Source of the DNA: Dermacentor variabilis
Taxonomy: Eukaryota; Arthropoda; Arachnida; Ixodida; Ixodidae
Assembly (NCBI RefSeq): GCF_050947875.1
Contig: NC_134572.1
Coordinates: forward strand, 155,765,105 to 155,829,104
Direction of reading: 5' to 3'
Length of the DNA stretch: 64,000 nt
Below the pieces are notes generated by a model that had not been told where the DNA came from, did not search any database, and saw only the letters and a list, made by a program, of their open reading frames with translations. How positions within the stretch are numbered: the first letter of the stretch is position 1; the number at the start of each line of letters is the position of its first letter. The translations under genes and the position numbers were made by a program. Shown here in pieces: positions 1-12,531 of the stretch.

Positions 1-400
1 CCTATATACCCTATACCATTATTATGGGTGAAGTATTACGTCGGACAGTCGAGCAGGTGCACTAATGATGGACTGCGCTAACACAAAAATAAAGTCGACA
101 AAGTTGTATCAGATGGGTTTCTCTTCCTTCCTTTTAAACAACCTAAGTGCTCGCCTCTCTTCGAATCAACAACCATTACTGGTAGATATAAGTCCGAACT
201 CACTAAACTTATAATAGAAGGGAAGCATATTGATGCCCCGAATCCCTGTATCAGCAAACCGTGATTGGCCCTCTTTGAAAAAGCACCGAATTTATTGCGC
301 ATGGCTTAACATATCACTTACAAAAATGATTCGCTCTAATTGTTTTTCTGTTCACGTGACTGGCTGTGTGTATAGGTACGACCTGGTTTTCTAGAATAAA
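1..400. other. No recognisable gene
   Basis: AT-rich unique-looking sequence. A 74-codon minus-strand reading frame (78-302) has no motif I recognise and no supporting context, so I do not treat it as a gene. Confidence 0.5.
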
Positions 401-549
401 CATTGTTGGAAGTTAGCGTTGTGTGTGTCCATGTGTGTCTTCTTTTGTCCCGACTTGCAATCGCGCTACCGTACACCCCATCAAGATGCATTACTATCAA
501 GCCCACATTGCAACCCTCGTGTCCCTTCGATGCCAACACTACCACATTC

Positions 550-897
550 TATGCTCACGACGCCATTGTTCGCGCGGCCACAGGACATCGCACTCCCCGT
601 GACCGTCTTCTGGCGTCTCAGACAATCCAAAAGCGCCGTTACGACAGTCACCGTCGGGACGTTCATTTCAGCCCTGGGTCACTTGTTCTGCTTTCGATGC
701 CCTCCCGTCGCGTCTGCCTTTGTGAAAAACTGCTGCTGCAATACGTCGGGCCATACCGAGTTCTTGGCCAAGTCACCGGCCTGACATATGAAATATCACC
801 TGTGACTTGGACGTCTTCTACCCCAGCAAGAACTGATATCGTGCACCCCGTTTCGCGACTAAAGCCCTATAACTCACACACTGATTCGACAACCTAG
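550..897 (+). pseudogene. Ty3/Gypsy integrase C-terminal fragment
   Basis: The reading frame ending at the stop codon at 895-897 carries the typical end of a tick-type Gypsy integrase: a basic stretch followed by RRDVHFSPGSLVLL, then LLLQYVGPYRVLGQVTGLTYEI and finally DIVHPVSRLKPY. This is the chromodomain-free GPY/F-like module (GPYRVL) that follows the catalytic core and helps the integrase contact DNA. The catalytic DDE core is absent; upstream sequence (before about 550) is unrelated, so the element is 5' truncated. Known from the family: this module sits at the end of pol just before the polypurine tract and 3' LTR, which fits what follows here. Inferred dead element remnant; assignment to Gypsy is firm, the exact lineage is not. 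Confidence 0.85.
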
Positions 898-920
898 GAA
901 GCATCGAGGCGATGCTTGTG

Positions 921-1085
921 CCAGCGGGGGTTAACATCACGTACGGGTTTGTGCCGCTGTGGACAAAAGGACGTTGCGAGGTGAAGAGGGCGTTGAAGTG
1001 CATCGAAGATTGCTACATGGTGTTACCCTTGCAACTGAGCTACAATCTTGTACTGTAGATCTTGTAAATACATATGTTTCCCCCC
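921..1085 (+). mobile_element. Polypurine-like tract and 3' LTR-like tail of the Gypsy fragment
   Basis: Directly after the integrase stop comes a G-run (ccagcggggg, 921-930) in the position of a polypurine tract. The next 150 bp end in a tgtaaata-containing segment (about 1063) that resembles the LTR pieces at 39.3 kb and 45.55 kb. A C-run follows at 1081-1090. No second LTR copy is in reach, so the boundary is inferred from position only. Confidence 0.4.
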
Positions 1086-1178
1086 CCCCCGTGACAATAT
1101 ATATAAAGAGAGAGTGATATATAGATATATAACGGTTATTGCCTCCAATCAAGACTCACACCCAAGAGAGAGTTTTTT

Positions 1179-1202
1179 TCAGAGAGAGAGAGAGAGAGAG
1201 AC
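1179..1202. repeat. (GA)n microsatellite
   Basis: Uninterrupted GA dinucleotide run visible in the sequence. Confidence 0.9.
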
Positions 1203-3309
1203 AAAAGGAGAGGAAATAAAGGAAGGTTAGCCTGTAGAAGTACCGGATGGCTATCCTGGGCTGGGGAAAGGGAGCAAAAAGGTGATAAATATTTACACAA
1301 TAACGCGATGCCACGCGCTACAGTCCTCAAATATGGTCGCTCAACTCATAAGGCCTTAAAAGCTTGAGCAGACCCCTTGAGGTCTTGAACGTCGAAACCT
1401 ATCTAGACCAGACTCCAAGAACATTTCTTCTGTAACGGACGATCGCACACTTTTGCGAGCGCAGTCGCTAGCACTTTTCGTGACGCATTGTTACTGGGTC
1501 TGTCAAAGAGGATGTACTTGATCGCCTCCTTACAGCCGCAGCTGTCGCAAGCAGGTCAGTCTTTATTGCAATGCGGAAGGAATAGGAGTTCTTGATTACG
1601 ACACCGAGCCAAAGGCGGCACAGAAGTGTTGTGCAGACAAGTCGTATGAAACAGTACACAAAAAAGCAATAGTAAATGAACATTGAGCAGCATACCAATG
1701 ACAGATGTTTACAATAAAGGTTTAAAACACCATAATGAGCTTTGCACTTCTCATGTTCTTGTTACCTAGTGAAATGGTGCCACCCACGCTTTGGGATCGA
1801 CCATGAATGTGGCGGTGAAAAGCTGTTACCATTTCTTTTGAACAAGTTTGGTTGACATCTTGCAAATTGGTTTTAAAGTGTCTAGTGTTACAGATATGAA
1901 TGAATCATGTTAGCATATTATATAATAATGAGAATTCTAGCATGGAATTCTTTTTGACTCAGGCAGAGAGGGGTGCCAAAACTTTTCACTGATGATGTCG
2001 CTTGCGGAATATAGATGACAACGGAGTATTTAGAGTCTCCAGTAGCCTCCAATGCGGCAGGAACGTAAGTTCGAACGCCTGTCACTTCGAGGGTTTCTTG
2101 GTGAACTTTCTAATTAACAAGCGGAAACACCAAAAACCCAGTTTCGGCTTACTGCCTGCTGTAAGTTAAAACAAAATAAAACGAGAAGACCAATAATGGC
2201 TATCGAAAGCTTGTGAAAGGATTGTTTAATTCGCAGCAGAGCCATACGAGCAAAACACATGACTTTATAGGAGCAAAACACTGTCCCTATTTTCATCAAA
2301 TGGAAACTCAGTGTTGCGACCAGCCCAACAAGACAGCGTAAATAACGTAAATGCTTCAAATATCAACTGAACCTCAAAGAAAAACATGGATTTTTACTTT
2401 AATATAGTGCTGCTTATGACAAACAAAAACATATTTTAGACCTTGCACCCACATCACCCCAATCATACTTTCCGTTTTGGCCAAAGGAAGCTCAGTGCCA
2501 TGTTTACTGCAGCAAAGATCTCATCGAAAGTGAGTGCTCCACATAACGAATAAAGAACAGACAAGGATATTTGATAATGTGCTGAAAAGCCCGTACTTAC
2601 TATAAACCATGAAACATTGTATGCACATCAATCCTAACATGAAGCCTACTTGTATAAAATATCAAATTGGTGCCATGGATATTGCCTGCATATCAGTAAA
2701 AGCAAACCTATAAGGATTTTAAAGATGCATTGCAAGCCTATAGAGGCACTTTTCATCAAACGTTCTAAGAAGTCTACAAAGCTTATTTGTCATTATTTAT
2801 TTACCCGTAACAATTTCCAATATTACCATGTGCGCTACGTCTCGGCGTTTCTTCAAGGACACCAGGCAAACAATGTGCGTGCATGTAGCTTTGCGGAAAA
2901 CTGTACCAAAAAGCCACATCACAAACTCAATGGGCACAGCGGTGGTGTGTTGATGACTACCACACGCCACAACGCCAACAACAACTATGGTTGCAATAAA
3001 AAAAACAGTTGTGCCACTTGGGATTCGGTGGGATACCCATCTTGCCACATGAGCCCTTTCTTTATATGACATCGCAGTGTACATGAGTCCGCTCAGTTCT
3101 TGAAATTGGCACCCTTTCCACGTGATACTGGATGACAAAGTTATTAATACATAAGCGGATTTTATGATGGCTATGTGTTTACCCCTGCCGCATTTAACAT
3201 TTGAATAATGATATGGAATCAACTAAAATCGCACCCACGCTGTTTGCTTAGGGACTGTGATATTACGCTGCTAAGAACGCCGTCAGGGGAAAAAATGCCT
3301 CCAGCGATG
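1203..3309. other. No recognisable gene
   Basis: Low-GC sequence. Short frames (such as the 139-codon frame 2650-3069 plus, overlapped by a 141-codon minus frame) show no motif, no homologue I recognise and biased AT content, so I see nothing to annotate here. Confidence 0.45.
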
Positions 3310-3465
3310 GCCGCATTTCTATTGCAGCGAACTGCAAAAGCTCCCGTGGACCATGGATTGTGTGGACGTTAAAGAACTCCAGTTGATCTAAACTAATCTG
3401 GACTTTCCTACTATGGTATTTCTTATAATCATATGATGATATTGGCTCGCGATACACCACCGACC
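3310..3465 (+). mobile_element. Old, highly diverged tRNA-derived SINE copy
   Basis: Despite many substitutions it follows the same order as the full SINE at 30449: a gatggccgcattt segment, the conserved gacgttaaagaactcca block, a ctggactttcctactatgg block and a tcttataatcatatgatg block. The tRNA-like head is not recognisable and the tail is eroded. The amount of divergence makes this the oldest-looking SINE copy in the window. Recognition is by eye alignment of shared blocks only. Confidence 0.6.
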
Positions 3466-6400
3466 ATTTCAAATAAAAAGGCTCTGTAAACGGACAATAG
3501 CTTGTCATTTAACAGAGAAGGAACATTAAGACTTTGTTCATCGCTAAACCAAATCATCAAGTGGAAAAATGTTATCGCATGGGAAGTACAGCCACGAAAT
3601 TACTAAATATAGCAGCATCATTAACCTAGAAGCCACTAACGAAATTACAAAAAGCACTAGAAAAATGCAATGCTCAGCTGTATGGTCAGATTGCTGCACC
3701 GTAGCGGTGATATCTTCATAATCTAAAGGAAACGCTTCCATTTTCTCAAAAAGTCCTGGTTCGTGAATTCGGCGCACCGATTTGTGAAATGGTTCTCTAG
3801 CGCAAAATTCCTTCGAGCAAGCATGTTAGTCAGCGCTTGACTAAGCGTATCTTTAGGTTCAACGAAGCCGCGAGTCATTTTTTTAACCAACATCTAGAAA
3901 ACCTATTCGTGAGACAGACATGACCTCTTTGTCGTGCACATGAAAGACATCCTACAGAATCTTTGGTCTCAAAGACTATCCCTTCTTCACCTCATAGGAT
4001 GCTAAGCTGAGTTTGACACGGTAGTGTAGCTAAGGTTTTTTTTTTTTTACAATGGCCTGATGCGTTATAGTATCAACAAGGAAGCAAGCAGTAATAGCTT
4101 CCATGTCATTGAGTGTGACGATAACATGGACAAGAGAATGTGCACTGAGACGTGAAAGGAGTTGTCTGCGCAAGTAGTGTGACCGCGGAAGAATGGCGAT
4201 GAACCCGACGCTGTCAACAATATTTAGAGGCGATAATAAACTTCTGCGAGAAACATGCATCGATTTTCCATAAAAATAATCCGAAAGCAGCAATATGGAG
4301 TCGACAATACAGCTGAACTCTCCCAAATGTCTTTTTCTAACGCCAGCGATGGTCAACACTTTGAAACTGCATAGTGGGCCGCCAGAACCAGCCTCAATAC
4401 ATGCTTTTAGTGCAGGAAAAGTTTCGCAAAATACATCGCGACAATGTCTTCACCTTTAAGGTAGAATACACAATAGTTTCTTTCAGTAATTTGAGAAGTA
4501 TCGTAGTAGGGTGCGTAATGATACTTCAGACTCATGCTAGTTCGCACGGTATCAAGATTTCTTTAAATGAGCAAACTTCCAAGAGAGACACCGGAGCTGC
4601 TACAGAAGCTCTTTAAAGTGACGTTGTAAAACTAAAGTGCCTCTGTGATCAATCCAATGATGCCAATTTCACAAGGCAAGATTATATCCCGTTTTGCACA
4701 GCCTAAGTATATTACGCTACTTCCAAGTCTGGACTTGCCTCGAAGTCTCGAATGCTGTTTAGGCGAAAAAAAGAAAGATTGCATTCTGTAGTAGATCATG
4801 AGAGAATGCAGTCGGGTGGCAAAAGCAAAGACAGTATCTGACCTTTATGTGCCCGACAGAGTTTTCTCACATTGCAGGAGAACCTTCTCTTGTGGCGCAC
4901 ATCGAAGCAACTATTCGATGTTGTTCGATGTATAGCCTTCAATCAAGAAGCAGTCAAGAAAAGAAAGATCAACTAGACGTATTGGACAAATTTTCATATC
5001 CGCTAACTGGTTTGTAGCAACATTTACCGCGAAAAAGTTCGTCTTGATTCTCGCGTTCGCTTTGGTATTGATGTAGGAAAAGTGAGGCTCAGAGTGGCCC
5101 ACAAGTATTGATTATTTGAACCGGGTGTAGTATTTTGCGTGGCGCGACAAACATGAGAAACACTCGGAAGGACACGTAATATCATCCCAGTCCTAAAGGT
5201 AACTTCTTAAATATGAACACCTGATAGCTTACGAAAAAAATGAACCATTTTATACACAATACTGAGTAATATTTATGTTAAACCTGTCGAAATTTTCTCA
5301 CCGATCTTTATTATTATACATGGGAATAATTATTGAAAAGCAACTCAGCTAACTTAATGAAAAAATAACATACCTTATTTCGCGTTGCACTTCCATTAAT
5401 GTGCAGACATATGACTGAACAATGTGTCGCTGCTAAGCCTTTTACGCACACTGCCAGCTTCAGAGCGCCTATATGGGTGAACATTGTTGTGATCACGTGT
5501 TCCACATAAAAGGCAGCTTTTCTCCTGATTACATTTTCTAATATGTCATTCTGTACATGAATCGAGCTCAAACATAAACTGTCGGCTGAGGATTCAAATG
5601 TTTTCCCTAGAAGTTGCGAGAATAAATTTCACAAAGAACTGGTACCACTTCGTGTTCATTAACATATCAACATAGTGCACGATATAGAGGCTCAATAGCT
5701 CGTACAACCCAGGAAAACTTCTCCCTCCCCGAATGAACGCGTGCATACCTTCTATTCGCTTCAGAATATGAATGTGGTCTTCTCTAAGAGCGCACCTGGA
5801 GCTTTCGGAGAATACATTCGAAACTTCCGGTATAAACATCTATCTACAAATTAAAAGGAAACAACGATGCTGTTGGCACATAAAAAACTGTAATTTGCAT
5901 TGGAAAAGCTTTTCGTATAGGCGTCGGTATTCAACAGCATTGATCAGTTCTGTTGTTAGGCGAATGTTTCCACTTTGTAGATACGCATTCATTAGCTCCT
6001 CAAGCGTCATACTTCGATAAACATCACTAAAAAGGCCATTCGAACAACAAAAGCTATTTTAGGAAATTGGCGAATGAAAATATCCAACATACACAGCACA
6101 TTTCGACCATTATTAGATACGAAAGACCCCTGCCCCATTTGGTAACTGGCAGCTAATGAAGTGCAGGGTTTTTGATACCATAAATATTTATGACTTAGAT
6201 CAGTCCACGAGGAATGGTTCGCCCTACAAACCTATGAAATTCGCGACTAAACAAGCCCGCGCTGGGCAGGAAAGCGAGCCGTTTGACAGCTGTTTGCTAG
6301 GCCAATGGGAAGCTGATCAAAGCATGAAAAGACGCTGGTTCGGGCAAAAGCACAACAGTGCTTGAGACGCCACATGTCCGCCATCCTTAACCTCATAACA

Positions 6401-6479
6401 GAGCATTCCACTAGGCATGCCTGTGAACAAAGGGCGCAAATCTGAAATACGCTCGACGCAAGCCTTCAATTAGAAAAAA
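3466..6479. other. No recognisable gene
   Basis: About 3 kb of AT-rich sequence. All reading frames are short and none shows a conserved motif. A poly-T run lies at 4037-4047. Nothing supports a host exon or a mobile element here. Confidence 0.45.
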
Positions 6480-8262
6480 GCGCTCCTTCCTACGTTATCG
6501 GTTAGAACCGTCTAAAGACAAGGCAGAAACTAGCAAGCTAATCACCCGCCTGTTCCACCTAAGGAAGCAGCGAGGTCAGGATTTAATAGAAACCCAAAAT
6601 TCAAGCGTATGCTCCACAGTACGCGACCGAGCCTATGCCAGACTATGGATGCTTCCCCAAGCTAGAATTACACAGCCCCATAGCCGAGGCAGAGGTAAAT
6701 GCAGCGTTACATTAGCTTTGCACAAAATCCGCACCCGCTCCTGATCGCGTCGCCAGCATATATCTAAGGAACCTGGATGTTGGCTCAAATGAGGGGATAA
6801 CCGAATATGTTAACCAGCAATGGGAACAAGGCACAATGTCTCCCCAAAGAAAACATGCATAGATTACCTTCATTAGAAAGCCAGGCAAACTGCTCGACCT
6901 AGCTAATTTGCGCCCAATCTGCCTAACTTCATGTGCGCGTAAACTCCTGGAACATGTAATCATCAATTGCCAGAATAGATTTATGGAGATAAATCTCCTC
7001 CTCCCTCCTAATTGTTCGCATTCTAGGCAGGGGTCTCCACCCAAGATATAATGGTACAACTCAAAGAGGATGTACCAACTCACGAATTCCTACATCTCAC
7101 CAAACCTATATTGACGCTTGACCTGACTTAAGCATTCGATAATGCGCGACACGCAGCTATCCTCCAAAATGACAGTCAACTCAACATGGGTTCCAGCACT
7201 TATCGATATGTGACACCCATCTTGACGCATGTTTTAACGCTTATTACAGCCTTCTTAGCCTTCGCATTAGTAAAATCCCAACTTGCACCCTCGGCAGTAG
7301 GGGCACTCCGCACGTGGCAGTCCTATCTCTTTTTATTGTTAATATAACTGTAATCGCACATGCGCAGTAATTGTTCGCCATGCCGGCCCTACGGGACTTC
7401 CTGTAGGTCGATGACATCACTCCCTTGAGCACCACGGGCAACAGTGCCACAGTCCAGTATGCCCTTGAAAATGCAGCAAAAACGTTCCAACTGCTCCGCT
7501 CATAAAGCTCAACTTCTCATTCGCCCCAAAGACACTTCCCCACCAGCAATTTCAAGATATCTGGCCTTAAACTCATCCAAGAGGTAAACAACATAAGAAT
7601 TCTGGTCTTCCGCATTTACAATAACGCTTCCAATTCCATCGCTACATGTGCCTTAAGAAGGTCGGTGCAGAAAACCTCCGCCTTCATAAGCAGAATTTCT
7701 AATCGCCCCAGGGGAATGCGCGAAGCGGACACGCGGTGCCTGGTCCAAGCGTTCTTCCTTTGTAAGATAGCGGACTGCCTCTCCTATCTGCACCTCTCAA
7801 CTCTCGAGAGGGACCGCGTAGATCGCCTGCTCCCCATAGCCTGCAAAGCTGCCATGCACATTCCTAAGAGTAGCGCTAAGAGTAAATTTCTGCAGCTCCG
7901 GGTGCACAATACGATTGATGATTTAGTTGAAGCACAACTCATTAGCCATTAGGGAAGCTTTTGCCTGTCTGAAACAGGCAGGCAGGGCCTGCAGCGCCTG
8001 AAAATGAATTTCATAGGATGCACCACCCCCACGAATTCACCACCCGACTTTTTTAGCCACAGTCTGTACATTCGATCACTACGCAAAACTACCCATACCC
8101 CCTATATATATATGACCGCAGAGTAGCCAGAGCCAGTGCGCTTCATAAGCGCTATCCACCTTCGACCCAAACCGCTTATGCAGATGCTGCAGGAAGTTAT
8201 ACTCCTGCTTTTATAGTGGCAGTCTCGCGTAATGCTCATAAACAACTTTGTAGCAAAAACGA
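6480..8262 (+). pseudogene. LINE reverse transcriptase and RNase H remnant (RNase H-bearing I/R1-like type)
   Basis: Joining short in-frame stretches across stops and frameshifts gives the order of a non-LTR retrotransposon ORF2: the pre-RT motif (KSAPGPD-like, about 6720-6750), ITFIRKPGK (about 6870), LANLRPICLTSC (about 6897-6935), a palm segment LTLDLT-AFDN (about 7110), a decayed catalytic box where YADD reads stop-V-D-D (about 7400), then a thumb/connection segment with RVDRLLPIACKAAMHIPKS (7810-7875). After it, AYADAAGSYTPAFIVAVS (8174-8230) is the start of an RNase H domain with its first Asp. RNase H stops abruptly near 8262, where PLE-end-like sequence begins. Stops and indels throughout make it non-functional. 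The 5' endonuclease is missing. The LINE assignment is firm, the clade less so. Confidence 0.85.
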
Positions 8263-8345
8263 CGTACAGCGCCAAGGACAAGAGGAGCCAGAGACTACAA
8301 ACACTGCGCCGACTTCCAACATAACTTTTTTTACGTTGCGACATC
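8263..8345. repeat. PLE-terminus-like segment truncating the LINE
   Basis: The run containing acaaggacaag, then caaacactgcgccgacttcc followed by a T-rich stretch has the same arrangement as the outer ends of the PLE at 32.1 kb (acacacagcgctactttc, then atttattt). It begins exactly where the LINE RNase H reading frame is lost. Similarity is by eye and short, so the call is tentative. Confidence 0.35.
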
Positions 8346-8539
8346 ATGTGTATATATATACACAAGGGGGACGGAGACGAGGAAGTGCGGTGACGGGTCG
8401 GATGGGTTCCCCATCTGCTCAGCACAGAAGCTAAATTTTCGCCGAAATCACCTCTGCATCTACATTCTATATAATCATCATGTGTCTCAAGTCAGCCAGA
8501 GCACGTCGACACCAAACATCAGGGGGTAAGTGCCACATT

Positions 8540-9958
8540 TTGCATTTTACTGTCAGATCAAGTTTTGAAGCGCGGCCGCCCTGCTAAACCCACTACGATA
8601 GTGGCCAGGCCTAGCACAGGCTTCGGCCGCCGCATCGCTGCCGATGGCGAACGCACAGCGCAATACCGACCCCGACAAACCCCACTAATCCTTCACCGGG
8701 GCCTCGGAGGACGAGGACATGAAAATTCGCCAATCGCAAGGACTTCTTCCGGCCGCTGAGAAGAACGAGGACAATGAGCCTTGGATCAATGTTACCAGTC
8801 GTGCCCATCGTTGTCGGCTGCAGACAAGCTCGACCACGCCCCTACTATCCCGAAAGCCACCGAAGCCCATTCTCCGCCAAAGCCGACCGGCGACGTGCAA
8901 GGCCCCAGAATGCCCTACATGCCAATGATTACAAGCTGACGGTTCGTCCACGGAACGGCCTGCAGCTCAGCAAGGTGAGCCCAGGGAAGCTAGTAGAGGC
9001 CATCACAATTGAGGCAAAGCTACATATAAGCACCACCAGATTCAAAATATGCATAGACGAAGACCAAAACATCCTTGTTCTGAGCACTGCCTCAGAAACT
9101 ATGGCCTCAGCACTAAGCAAGATGCAAAAAATTACAATTGGTGCACCAACATATGCTATTCCATCATACGGAATATCTCCGGATCACTCGTGCTAAGGGG
9201 TGATATACAACATTGATCACGACGCCACGCCCGAAATGTTACTTAAACGCGTTGAATCTCCAGGATACGAGGCCCTAACCTGTAGAAGACTTGCAAACAC
9301 AACAACCACCGTGATCAGATTACTGGCAAAAACTACCATATTACATCGAATTTTCTGGCCTTCTTCTACGGGGCTACCTCTACAAGAGAGCTGAGCCACC
9401 TCGCCGAACCTGCAACGAGAAAGGCCAGAGATAGGACGTCTGCCCGCCGCCGCTCGCCACACCGAAGTGCAGGGAGTGCGGCAGTTGGCTAGCAATGTAG
9501 CAGCACGAGTGCCACCCTCGGTGCTCTCTGTGCGGCGTGAACCGCCCGAGGGCAGCCAGAACCTGCCCCAACAGATTCATGCCGCCCGTCATCCACTGGA
9601 AACCGCAGCAGGTCCTTAGAGCCGGCTCCTCGTAACCGAGGCCACGTGGCGAGCACTCAGCATCCCGCAAGTCACGGTCCGTGAAAGGACGCGGCGCTGT
9701 GCTGATGTTCAAGGCCGAATTCCACTTACGGCTCCAGGCACAGGACCTCACCGCGACGACGGACGCCATCCCATGGCAGGACCCCGAGCCGTGACCTTTC
9801 CGCAAGTCGCAGGAGGGGAAGCAAGGGAGCAGCGCAGGTCACGCGACAAGTGATCTGGGCACAGATTGTTTCTCTCGAAGCTCGCCCCCACCCCCGGAGA
9901 AGCGGAAACGGGCCGACTCAGCTGGCAGCTCTTACACTGCAATCAACTCTAAAGTTTG
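8540..9958 (+). pseudogene. LINE ORF1 (gag-like protein with CCHC knuckles), decayed
   Basis: An ORF1/gag-like protein of an RNase H-bearing LINE, broken by frameshifts. The clearest part is 8920-9195 with NDYKLTVRPRNGLQLSKVSPG and then TIGAPTYAIPSYGISPD; after the stop at 9193-9195 the frame resumes with GVIYNIDHDATPEMLLKRV. This is the nucleic-acid-binding domain that precedes the zinc knuckles in this LINE family. From about 9405, after a frame change, Cys/His-rich segments appear: TCNEKGQR-stop-DVC, KCREC and a later CHPRCSLCG (9405-9560), consistent with CCHC knuckles. The N-terminal part (8565-8900) is Pro/Arg-rich. Known role: ORF1 protein coats the LINE RNA. It lies downstream of an RT remnant (6480-8262), the reverse of normal order, so the two are not one collinear copy. 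Confidence 0.75.
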
Positions 9959-9959
9959 T

Positions 9960-11142
9960 CTGTTATAGCAAAACAATACGTCAAGCGACCCAATGCACTT
10001 TAAATAGCAGCTGCTCTTGTCACAACAGGGTTATGGATTCCAGTTACCTTAATTACTAAAATAAATAATTTGCTCCACATTTTTATTCCACCCTATCCAG
10101 CTTTTCTGGACAGTAGGGTTTAGTTCGCATAAGTGCCACCGCTTGGAGTACTGATCTTAATTTTTCGAAACTTCCCGCGGTGACTCGCTGATGACGCCAA
10201 CAAAACAAAAATAAAATAGTGATAAGCTATCTCTATGCAATAAACTTCGCCACGATGCTTGTCCCACCGATATTGTCAATGTTCTTGATAAAGCGTAGCC
10301 GCTCGTCACCTGGAAATGACTTGTCATCCTAAGAGCGCTTATTCGCGACAGGCCATGATTGATTCTGCGCTTTTGATACGGTCCTTCTTTTCTTTTCTGT
10401 TTCTTTACCTTTTTGGTGCCACGGAGTCGTGGGGTAACAATTCGAGGGTAACCATAGGGTAACCTTCAGGAGCACTCCGTGGCAGCCTTTCTTCTGCCAG
10501 CCCACATTTTTAACGTACGAGCATCGCACAGCGTCTACGAGAGACGCCGTCGTGGAAGGCTTTTGATACTCGCCTATCGATTTTGTTAAGGTGCCCTCAA
10601 TTATTTTCTTGCGGCTTTTCTATCCGCACTCATGGGCTACCGCAATGCTCCGAATCGAGATGTGCTGAAATATAAAGATATATACATTGATATGTTGGTT
10701 TTGCACCTTTACGGAAAAGTCACGACACAAAAACTGAGCAAACTGTATTTGTGTCATCGGCCGTTAGCATGCTATCGCCGAAGCTGCTCGCAATATTATG
10801 CCCCATTTACTGGCTACCGGGCCAACTACACCGTTGGGTATGACATATACAGTACTTGCAGTTACTTACCAAAGCAATCTCCTGTCACGGTTATCAACGT
10901 ACGTGAAGGAAGACAGTTATTTAAAATTACTGTGCAGTAATATATGCGGGATTTGCTTGTTCTCCATATTGTGTATCATGTTGCCGTTCCGCTTTAATAA
11001 TATAGCCACAACGTAGACTAGCAAGTGTCCAACGTCATCAAGGCTACCCACATACTCAAACTCCTCGGGCACAAGTCATGACACTAACTTGCATACAAGA
11101 GTTGTGCGGCTGCCATGTACTTCCTCAACGAATGTTACATAA
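9960..11142. other. No recognisable gene
   Basis: AT-rich sequence with only short frames and no motif recognised on either strand. Confidence 0.45.
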
Positions 11143-11369
11143 TAAATTATGGGGTCTCATTATGAGGCATTACGATCTCATTATGAGGCACGCTGTGATG
11201 AGGGACTCCGGCATAATTGGTACCCCTTGAGGTTACTTAACGTGCGCCTACGTAAAGAGGCGTTTTCGAATTTCGCACCCATCGAACTACGGCTGCCCTG
11301 GCTGGGATTCAATCCCGCAACCTCCTGATTAGCAGTCGAACTAAATAAAAACTAAGCAGCTACGGCGGG
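11143..11369 (-). mobile_element. tRNA-derived SINE, diverged copy
   Basis: Read on the minus strand it starts with cccgccgta, contains a B-box-like segment in gcgggattgaatcccagcc, an A-tail side with cgttaag and ends in ataatttatt. The segment tctcattatgaggca occurs twice (about 11155 and 11176), a small internal duplication not present in the full copy at 30449. Several substitutions put it at intermediate age. Confidence 0.75.
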
Positions 11370-12057
11370 TAAGGAATGTTGGCAGTTCGAGGAAGGTGAC
11401 AGTCGGCGCGTGAACCAATTTGTTTTCATCTTCATTGCCCGAGAATCGGTACCAACCATCTAAGAACGACACCGTAGAGTGATATAGCGCACTATATTTA
11501 ATTTGATGGCGTCTGCGTTCAATATTTCAGACACGATTCATCCTGTAACGATTGACGACAAGGCATCTCGTTTATACGTGCAGTCGCCTCACAGCTGCCG
11601 GGCGCTGCCGTCGGCCGCAGGACCCTACCTACTTGACCTCTCCTCAACACTTGCCCACATTCTCATCTTATTTCGCACTATCGGGTTTCAGCTCAACTCC
11701 TTCAACAGCCAATTTATTTGTTCGAAAATTTGGCCACCCTCTGAAAGTTATGGTTTCTTATTTTTACGTCATATTTTATATTTAAGCTAAGGCTGGTCCT
11801 CAGATTTCCAGCGATTTTACCTTTTCCAAAATGCCCGCATTTTTGTCGGCCTAGCTCAGGAGGATTTTAGAGGATGTTTAAGAGACGTTGAAACCATCGC
11901 TCGGCCTCCTGACCAAGCTGCTCAAAAAGTTATTTATTTTCCCGGGGTCTTGTGCAAGCTTCTGCCTTAGTGCCGTTCATCAAACTCTCGATTTCCCTGT
12001 CACTCATATCCCGTTTTGACGACTACGATACCACGGAAGTTGGCAACGATGGAATGA
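11370..12057. other. No recognisable gene
   Basis: Two overlapping plus-strand frames (11503-11790 and 11552-11785) show no recognisable motif; nothing else stands out. Confidence 0.4.
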
Positions 12058-12192
12058 CCATGAGATTGAAGCCCCGTAAATCAATTATACCATGGACACA
12101 ACAACCGCTTTTGCTCACTGCGAATCCATGAGATTGAAGCCCCGTAAATCAATTATACCATGGACACAACAACCGCTTTTGCTCACTGCGAA
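12058..12192. repeat. Perfect 67-bp tandem duplication
   Basis: Bases 12058-12124 (starting ccatgagattgaag, ending gctcactgcgaa) are repeated without change at 12126-12192, separated by one t. The absence of any mismatch shows a recent duplication, or an assembly artefact. No mobile element motif is seen in the unit. Confidence 0.95.
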
Positions 12193-12531
12193 ACAAAATA
12201 TTGCTAGAATGAGGGCCATTCTTAAGCATATAAATTCATAGTCTAAAAAGACATATGTGGATCCCACACACTGTGCGAATCGATGTAAGCGAAGCCTTCT
12301 GTGTTGTTTGTTTTTATGTATGTTAATTAGCGGTAGTGATGATTACGAATGTATATTTTCTCCAACGTATATTGCAATACGAGAGTAGCGACTTGATGGC
12401 AAATGGTACCTTTCGGGTACTACTGCTCTATTACGGAACATACATCGAGCCGTGCTTGCTTGAGGCGTTGTTGGGCGCCATTCAGCACAATGCGTTAGCA
12501 GTCTGGTTGGTGTGAGTCCATAATTACTTTT
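12193..12531. other. No recognisable gene
   Basis: Short unique-looking stretch between the tandem duplication and the hairpin. I see no motif in it. Confidence 0.4.

Noticed and set aside
2650..3222. Overlapping 139- and 141-codon frames on opposite strands
   Set aside because: No motif, no coding-like composition difference from the flanks.
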